DNA from: Trichobilharzia szidati
Taxonomy: Eukaryota; Platyhelminthes; Trematoda; Strigeidida; Schistosomatidae
Direction of reading: 5' to 3'
Length of the DNA: 64,000 nucleotides
NCBI GenBank assembly: GCA_944472155.2
Contig: OX235271.1
Coordinates: forward strand, 106,405,256-106,469,255
Shown here one piece after another: positions 57,793-64,000 of the stretch. A program made the translations under genes and the position numbers. The notes under the pieces are model-generated. The model was not told where the DNA came from. It saw nothing but the letters and a program-made list of their open reading frames with translations, and made no database searches. The first letter of the stretch is position 1; every line of letters starts with the position of its first letter.

Positions 57793-60471
57793 TTAATGAA
57801 GGTCTGTAGTTTGTTTGAGATGCTCTTTATGACGCGCAGTGCAAGTCTCTGATCCGTATAGTAGCACTGACTTCACATTGGAGTTGAAAATCCGGATCTT
57901 ATTTTTGATGCTGAGTGCTGTTGACCTCCACACAGACTTGAGAGTAGTGAAAGCTTGTCTTGCTTTTCCGATTCTTGCTTTGATATCCTCGTCAGTTCCG
58001 CCTGTAGTTGAAACGATGCTTCCCAGGTAGGTAAAGGAGGTTGTTTCTTTCAGGTTCCTCCCATTTATGCTGATTGTTGTCTGTTGTTGCTGTTGGTGGT
58101 GTTGCCCAGGAATCTTCATCACCTCTGTTTTATCTATGTTCACCTGAAGTCCTATCTTTGATGCTTCTTCTGCTAACTTGTTGCTTTTCGCTTGCATATC
58201 TTCCAGTTTGTGGGAAATCAGACATATATCATCGGCGAAGTCCAGATCCTCCAAGTTTTTTGTGTGTGTCCATTTTATGCCTGTTTCCTCATTGCCCACT
58301 GTTTGTCGCATTATCCAGTCTACTGCAATCAGGAAAATCATTGGCGATAGTAGGCAGCCTTGTCTTACTCCTGTCCTCACTTCGAAGGATTCCGTAAGTT
58401 TCCCGTTGTGGATTACTTGGCATGCAGCATTGTCGTACAGCTGTTGGATGAGATGTATTATTGTCGGTGGCACCCCGTAGTAGCGAAGTAGTTTCCAAAT
58501 CACCTCTCGATCGACGCTGTCAAAGGCCTTTTCAAAGTCGATGAAGTTGAGATAGAGAGGTGACTGCCACTCCAAGCTTTGTTCAATGATGATCCGTAAT
58601 GTGGCGATCTGATCAATGCATGACTTGTTTCTCCTGAATCCAGCCTGTTCCGGTCGAAGTTTTTCATCCAGGGCATGTTTGATTCTCTCCAGGATGATGC
58701 GGCTTAGTATTTTGCTTGGGATGGACAGGAGCATAATTCCGCGCCAGTTCTTGCATTGACTTAAGTCTCCTTTCTTTGGTAGTTTGAATAAGTATCCTTT
58801 CTTCCAATCCTCGGGTACTTTGCCTTCTTTCCACACCTTCTCCAGTAGTGGCGTCATCAAGTCCGCTGTTGTCTCTGGGTCCGTTTTCAATGCTTCTGCT
58901 GGGATTCCATCTGGTCCTGCTGCTTTTCCAGCTTTTAGCATCTTGATTGCCTTCAGGACTTCTGATTTCGTCGGGGGGTTGGTGTTCACTGGTAGCTCTG
59001 TCTCCGTTGTTGGTATTGCTGGGCGCGTTGTAGGTGGTGGTCGATTTAGGAGTCTTTTGAAGTGTTCAGCCCAGTGTTTCCTTTGCTCCACTTCTTTGTT
59101 GAGTGACTTTCCATTGTCATCCTTCACCGGCTTGATTTGTGTCAAACGTTTGCCCGATAGGTACCTAGTAGTTTGGTAGAGTGTTGCGAGGTCTCCTTTG
59201 CCTGCAGCTTGTTCTGCTTCACTTGCCATGGTTTCATAGTACTTTCTTTTGTCTTCTCTGGCACTCTTCTTTACTCTTTTGTTCAGTGTCTTGTAGCTTG
59301 CGTTCAAATCCTGTTTTTGTTGCTCATCGGTGCACTGGAGAATCTTTTGTTTCACCATCCCTCTCTCTTCTATTAGTTTCCAAGTGTCCGTAGTGAGCCA
59401 TTGTTTGTCCTGTCTCTTCTTTCTGCCTAGAACTTCCATGCAGGTTTGACTCCACACTGTCTTCAAGTTGTTCCAGTGCTTTTCGACGCTGACCTCTTCG
59501 CCAGTGTTGATTTGTGTCTCGGCTTTGTCTTTTATACTTGCAGTGAAGATGTCCTTTGTGTCCTGGTCCTTCAGTTTTTGAGTGTTGAACTTGGCTTGTG
59601 GTCTATCTGCAGCTCCTGATTCTCTGAAAGCTTTTAATTTGATTTGGATTGTCCCTTGTACGAGATAGTGGTCTGAGCCAATGTCTGCTCCTCTTCTTAC
59701 TTTTGTGTCCAGCAGGCTGCGCCTCCACTTCCTTGAGATTGAGATGAAGTCGATTTGGTTTTTGGTTCGCCCATCTGGTGACACCCATGTAGCCTTGTGG
59801 ATATCCTTGTGTTTGTATACGCTGCCACCAATCACTAGTTCATTGAAGGCGCAGAAGTCGGCGAAGAGTTCTCCGTTTTCATTCATTTCTCCGAGAGCTT
59901 CTCTACCCATGATGAGTTCCCTTCCTGTGTTGTCTGATCCCAGTTTGGCGTTCATGTCTCCCATTAGTATTTTGATGTCACCAGCTGGAGTATTGTCCAT
60001 TGTTGTCTGCAGTTGTCTGTAGAATTCTTCTTTCGTTTCGAGGTCTGCGTTGTTGGTCGGTGCATAGCATTGTATAATTGACACTTTCCTTCCTTTGGAG
60101 TTGAATCTGGCGGTTATTATCCTGGGCGAGATCGCCTCCCATTGCATCAGGGCCTTCGTTGCCGTTGGTGACATCATGATAGCCACGCCCTCGGTGTGCG
60201 AGTGGTTATCTTCTGGGTGACCGGAGTAGATCACTGACTCACCCGTTGACAATTTGGTGAGTCCATTCCCGTTCCATCTGCTTTCACATATTCCCAGTAC
60301 TTGAATTCTGTATCTTTTCATTTCGTTTGCGATCTGGGCAGCTTTGCCAATCTCGTACATAGTACGGACATTCCATGTCCCCACAAAGACTTTTTCTTTT
60401 GTCTCAAGGAGATACATCGTGCTGAAGTTTCTGTAGCAGGTTTGTTTACAGGGTGGGGTTGCTAGCCTCAC
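57793..60471 (-). CDS. RTE-like endonuclease-reverse transcriptase, 892 codons
   Basis: The start methionine region reads [10 protein letters not shown]; a second Met lies at residue 19. The endonuclease has [12 protein letters not shown] near residue 31, GICESRWNG near 60, MGDMNAKLG and GSDHYLVQG. The RT has [75 protein letters not shown] and [12 protein letters not shown] (catalytic, near residue 747). The frame is open to VLLYGSETC and ends prematurely at 57793. The conserved C terminus ([32 protein letters not shown]) continues in other frames down to 57448. Two frameshifts, near 57815 and 57660, therefore remove the end of the protein. Confidence 0.9.
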   Translation of the reverse strand: MRLATPPCKQTCYRNFSTMYLLETKEKVFVGTWNVRTMYEIGKAAQIANEMKRYRIQVLGICESRWNGNGLTKLSTGESVIYSGHPEDNHSHTEGVAIMMSPTATKALMQWEAISPRIITARFNSKGRKVSIIQCYAPTNNADLETKEEFYRQLQTTMDNTPAGDIKILMGDMNAKLGSDNTGRELIMGREALGEMNENGELFADFCAFNELVIGGSVYKHKDIHKATWVSPDGRTKNQIDFISISRKWRRSLLDTKVRRGADIGSDHYLVQGTIQIKLKAFRESGAADRPQAKFNTQKLKDQDTKDIFTASIKDKAETQINTGEEVSVEKHWNNLKTVWSQTCMEVLGRKKRQDKQWLTTDTWKLIEERGMVKQKILQCTDEQQKQDLNASYKTLNKRVKKSAREDKRKYYETMASEAEQAAGKGDLATLYQTTRYLSGKRLTQIKPVKDDNGKSLNKEVEQRKHWAEHFKRLLNRPPPTTRPAIPTTETELPVNTNPPTKSEVLKAIKMLKAGKAAGPDGIPAEALKTDPETTADLMTPLLEKVWKEGKVPEDWKKGYLFKLPKKGDLSQCKNWRGIMLLSIPSKILSRIILERIKHALDEKLRPEQAGFRRNKSCIDQIATLRIIIEQSLEWQSPLYLNFIDFEKAFDSVDREVIWKLLRYYGVPPTIIHLIQQLYDNAACQVIHNGKLTESFEVRTGVRQGCLLSPMIFLIAVDWIMRQTVGNEETGIKWTHTKNLEDLDFADDICLISHKLEDMQAKSNKLAEEASKIGLQVNIDKTEVMKIPGQHHQQQQQTTISINGRNLKETTSFTYLGSIVSTTGGTDEDIKARIGKARQAFTTLKSVWRSTALSIKNKIRIFNSNVKSVLLYGSETCTARHKEHLKQTTDLH

Positions 60472-60907
60472 GCCTGAGAAGGGGGGTTGTTACAGCAATT
60501 TATAATTTAGAGAGAAGCGACCTTGTGGGTTGCTCCCCTTAAAAACCAGGAAAACAGGGAATAAACAAGCAGAAAAACACCAGCACAGGAAAATAATTCA
60601 CAACAGGAAGGGTAACAAGCGACAACAACAATAATAATATCACAGTCAATTACAGTTAACACAAACAAAGTAGCATCATAATCACTGAGAAGATTGACAT
60701 ATTGTGCAATTGGGGTTTAGAAATGTAGAAATAACAAAATAGACAGGATGTTTGGATAAAAAAATCTAGTGGGATCATAACTAATGTGACGAATAATTGT
60801 TTATGCAGTTAGGGATTAAATATGTAGAAATAATAAAATAACATGAATAAACAGGAAGTTTGGATAAGAAAGGCAATGTGATAGTCAATATTAAAAGAAT
60901 GACCTGT

Positions 60908-61155
60908 TTATGATGGCCATGGCAGGGGCACGGGTTGAACGTATTTCTTTTGGATACATAGCGTGGGTTTGAGCTTTTGGATGGCTAGTGCCTCGGCTAT
61001 GCCCAGATGTCTTAATTTTACTCCCTTTGATAGGTTTGATCGAATCTTGTGTATTATTTTGAAGGATTTTTCGAATGCCACTGAATGTCCTGAATTGACC
61101 AGACGTTCGGTCACTGAGCTATACGCACGTTTTCGTTCTCCTTTTACTAGCCAGA
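60908..61155 (-). pseudogene. PLE C-terminal domain, left palindrome arm
   Basis: VWLVKGERKRAYSSVTERLV through HLGIAEALAIQKLKPTL to PVPLPWPS and a stop. It differs from the right arm by very few residues (PVPLP against PVSLP). It is the end of the PLE GIY-YIG endonuclease region and is truncated before YIG. Confidence 0.8.
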
Positions 61156-61214
61156 CTGGAAAGTACGTTATGAAAACTGAGTTTTTTGTTGATGCTCTCA
61201 CGGAGCTGAGTACA

Positions 61215-61513
61215 TTGGCCGCACCATGCGACAACTTGAAGAACGCGTTCGTGAACACTATCCAGCCTGGCTAGTAAAAGGAGAACGAAAACGTGCGTAT
61301 AGCTCAGTGACCGAACGTCTGGTCAATTCAGGACATTCAGTGGCATTCGAAAAATCCTTCAAAATAATACACAAGATTCGATCAAACCTATCAAAGGGAG
61401 TAAAATTAAGACATCTGGGCATAGCCGAGGCACTAGCCATCCAAAAGCTCAAACCCACGCTATGTATCCAAAAGAAATACGTTCAACCCGTGTCCCTGCC
61501 ATGGCCATCATAA
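61215..61513 (+). pseudogene. PLE GIY-YIG endonuclease C-terminal part, right palindrome arm
   Basis: Reads YIGRTMRQLEERVREHYPAW, then VNSGHSVAFEKSFKIIHKI (histidine and glutamate region) and IQKLKPTLCIQKKYVQPVSL, then a stop at 61513. GIY-YIG endonucleases cut the target for PLE insertion. The first GIY half and the RT are absent. Confidence 0.8.
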
Positions 61514-61930
61514 ACAGGTCATTCTTTTAATAGTGACTATCACATTGCCTTTCTTATCCAAACTTCCTGTTTATTCATGTTATTTTATTATTTCTACATA
61601 TTTAATCCCTAACTGCATAAACAATTATTCGTCACATTAGTTATGATCCCACTAGATTTTTTTATCCAAACATCCTGTCTATTTTGTTATTTCTACATTT
61701 CTAACCCCCAATTGCACAATATGTCAATCTTCTCAGTAATTATGATGCTACTTTGTTTGAGTTTTATCCGTCCCCCTGTTTATTATGGCATTTTAATTCC
61801 TAATTGTAATTCTTATTAATTTGACCCTTGACCGGAAATTATTCTGGAACTTTCCCACCCATTTATCATAAATACACGAATGTACAGCCTAGTAGATGAC
61901 TTCGTCGGAAAGAAATTTTTTCGATGCAAC

Positions 61931-62329
61931 CGACTTTTTAAAATAACTACAGGTAGAAGCGAGTGAAACTTCGAAGCTGTCAGCTGTAATCACTGCTGCT
62001 TGATGGAGATAGTATTCAACTACTTATATTAGTGAATCTTGACAACATAATACGACTTAGTTTATCTGAAAAGTGTAGTGCATTTGCGCAACACATTTCG
62101 GACATTCTGATCACATACGTGCTTGTCATACACAATTATATAGAAGGCAAGAAGGCATGAATTATTACAATACAGGTCAGATTGTGTGCAGGTCAAGGTC
62201 ACAAATACTGGGTAAGGAAATGACGCAAAGGTGTGGGTAAGAATTTATTTTACGCACTGTGGGTAAGAAAGAAAGAAGAAAAACAAAGAAGGGGTTGAAA
62301 ATATTATGAAGTAAATTGAACCTTGGTTC
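61931..62329. other. Non-coding; PLE-related flank
   Basis: Contains CGCAACACATTTCGGACATTC near 62095, reminiscent of PLE end sequence, but no gene. Confidence 0.35.
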
Positions 62330-62660
62330 TTAATTGGACTACCAAGGCAGGTTTGAAGTGATAACAAATAACTTGGTCACATAAGGCAGGTTTAAGCCTT
62401 TTTATGGCCAAAGCTTGAGAGAATTTATATATGTGTCCCAGCCTTGTTTTACAAATGGGTTTAAAGGGATTATTGAAATCAACCTTATGACCCGTCTCTA
62501 TAATGTTTTCGCTGTAGATGGTGTTGGATATCTATTTCCGGGATCAGTTGTATCCGGTGACTTTATTTGTTGTTGCAGCCACTTTGGGATGTGTTCTGTA
62601 GCCCTAACCTGCAAAGACCGATGCGTCCTGCCTACGTCAGAAACAAATTACTGTGATCAT
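62330..62660 (-). mobile_element. PLE GIY-YIG endonuclease fragment of a second lineage
   Basis: The minus strand reads YVGRTHRSLQVRATEHIPKW, then QQQIKSPDTTDP and, after stops, LISIIPLNPFVKQGWDTYI. The YxGRT and the EH spacing fit the GIY-YIG family, but the text is clearly different from the copies at 48.1 and 61.3 kb. Confidence 0.65.
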
Positions 62661-62956
62661 GAAACTTTACATTCAATATTAAGACTTCACCCTTAGACTG
62701 TCGCTGTAGTTTATCATGGTACAGTAGCTAAACAAGAAATTCCTCATGAAGTACCGCTTAATATGAGGATTGAGTTGACATTGAAAGTCCTATCAATGAA
62801 ACACCTAAAGCTGAGAAGGCAAAGCACTACAAAAATATCACTGTTCTATTAAATGGAGACACAAGTCTACTATAGAATCTAACTTGATCCCGGAGATCAG
62901 CTACTGCTCATAAATCAGCAACTAAATATGTAAAAGCACGGGATTCCACTCATAAA

Positions 62957-63202
62957 TATACTCAGAACAAAAATATTTAGAGCGAACAATTGTTTTCGAT
63001 GAGTTCTTCTTCAGGCTCTACGATTATAAATCCATTAATCTGAGCATACAATAGCCAGTAAAGGCAAATGAGAATCATATCAGAAGTGTATTGTGGAACA
63101 AGTATAAGATGGGATGGAACAATAGTCAGTTAGTTTTGAATATGCATGGTCAATGAGAACATGAAATGAAATAATTTAATAATGTGTGTATTTATATATA
63201 TA
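62957..63202. repeat. Left arm of a 240-bp inverted repeat
   Basis: Pairs with 63640-63876. It starts TATACTCAGAACAAAAATAT and ends in an AT dinucleotide tract. The arms are about 90% alike by eye. Confidence 0.75.
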
Positions 63203-63639
63203 GTCAACAAAAGTACAGGTTTTGAGGTTGAGTGAAATCAGTGATGTGTGAGACAATATGAACGCTACTGAATGAGATGGACTAGATGTGAGTTCAGGGG
63301 TAAAAGTAACGACAGTAATAATGATTGTGAAATAATCATAATGATGTGGTGTAAACTTAAAAGTACTATTGGTGAACGATTATCATATATTAATGGGTGT
63401 GATCACGGGCAGTAATTTTGCTCGAAATATTACCAAAAACAAAAACCTATCATTGGGTGTAAGTATTGAAATATAATTGTAATTTATTTGATTATCAAAT
63501 AGTAGTAATAATGATTTAGTGAAGTGAAATGAACAGGATTTCGTAAATATGATAAGTTAAAAAGCATAACTTAAACCTAAGGTAATAGAAATTATAAGAA
63601 AGGTCAGGAAGTCGTAAAGTCAGAAATATATATATATAT

Positions 63640-63876
63640 ATATATAAATGATTTCATATCATTTTATCTCATGTTCTCATTGACCATGCATATTCAAAAT
63701 TAACTGACTATTGTTCCATCCCACCTAATACTTGTTCCACAGCACATTCCTGAAATGATTCTCACTTACCCTTACTGGCTATTGTATGCTCAAACTAATG
63801 GATTTATAATCGCAGAGCCTGAAGAAGAATTCATCGAAAACAATTGTTCACTCTAACTATTTTTGTTCTGAGTATA
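63640..63876. repeat. Right arm of a 240-bp inverted repeat
   Basis: Reverse complement of 62957-63202, with an (AT)n tract at the inner edge (63628-63648). The spacer of about 430 nt has no ORF of note. Confidence 0.75.
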
Positions 63877-64000
63877 TAGATATATATATATTCTTTAGGG
63901 AGAGAGACACTTTTAACGGTTTGAAAGAGACACTGCATATTATGAAGACAAAAATCAATAAACTAGACTAGACATTCACTTTTAACCTTTTATTTAACAT

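Larger units (their letters stand above)
57426..60659 (-). mobile_element. Full-length RTE-like LINE with 11-bp target duplication
   Basis: It is flanked by AACACAAACAA at 57415-57425 and 60660-60670; the uninterrupted right PLE arm carries the corresponding single site (AAACTCAAACAA in reverse). It has a 5' leader (60659-60472), one long ORF, a 3' end with GCTGAAGCCCTATGTTCC and an (AAT)n tail on the minus strand. Size and domain order suit the RTE clade (schistosome SR2/SR3 type; name not checked). It is the most complete element in the window. Confidence 0.9.
57243..61930. mobile_element. Palindrome of two PLE 3' ends, one arm split by an RTE element
   Basis: The right arm (61215-61930, plus) runs from the GIY-YIG start (YIGRTMRQLEERVREHYPAW) through the C terminus and 3' UTR to TACACGAATGTACAGCC and TTCGTCGGAAAG. 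The left arm is its reverse complement in two parts: 57243-57425 (outer end) and 60660-61155 (inner part, with ORF 61258-60908). An RTE element of 3.2 kb separates the two parts. Without it the arms are about 0.7 kb each, with a spacer of roughly 60-100 nt, and they look nearly identical by eye. Confidence 0.85.

Noticed and set aside
58784..60022. Plus-strand ORFs of 60-131 codons within the RTE.
   Set aside because: They are antisense shadows of the RTE protein on the minus strand.
1..64000. CRISPR arrays, bacterial operons, ribosomal RNA genes.
   Set aside because: Nothing of that kind is visible; short introns, SINEs and LINEs show that this is animal nuclear DNA.

Overview
The window looks like nuclear DNA of a blood fluke (genus Schistosoma). 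It is AT-rich and intron-rich. It is packed with CR1-like and RTE-like LINEs, Penelope-like elements (PLEs), and two tRNA-headed SINE families, one of which carries hammerhead-ribozyme-like cores. It also has a host gene with the very short introns (33-38 nt) typical of schistosomes. Element family names are from general knowledge of schistosome repeats; no database was searched.

Layout. 1-8.8 kb: a minus-strand, 5'-truncated CR1-like LINE with an intact 887-codon ORF, then a nearly full-length plus-strand CR1-like LINE. 9.3-13.6 kb: repeats, including the first full copy of a 1.5 kb composite repeat, a short unassigned ORF at 11.1 kb and an internally deleted RTE. 14.6-14.9 kb: two possible exons of an unidentified minus-strand gene. 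18-25 kb: degenerate LINE and PLE pieces, a 268-codon minus-strand ORF, a SINE and a minus-strand LINE. 25.8-28.6 kb: a complete five-exon tetraspanin gene (239 aa). 29-34.4 kb: LINE and RTE pieces and the second composite-repeat copy, which carries a SINE absent from the first. 35-38.3 kb: a SINE with a clean target duplication, a back-to-back pair of PLE 3' ends, and a truncated RTE. 40-45.2 kb: head-to-head SINEs, then two exons of a minus-strand front-end fatty acid desaturase whose 3.8 kb intron holds two SINEs and a LINE. 45.4-48.4 kb: an RTE fragment and a decayed PLE. 49-56 kb: mostly non-coding, with a SINE and fragments of PLE and LINE. 57.2-61.9 kb: a large palindrome of PLE 3' ends, one arm of which contains a full-length RTE with a target-site duplication. 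62-64 kb: a PLE endonuclease fragment and a 240-bp inverted repeat.

The two recognised host genes are the tetraspanin (plus strand) and the desaturase (minus strand, partial). Nearly everything else with coding potential comes from retroelements, most of it broken. The most informative relationships are between elements: one SINE family appears to be built from a tRNA head joined to the two ends of the local RTE element; PLE tails recur as inverted pairs; and tRNA-SINE and PLE ends carry hammerhead-like sequence.
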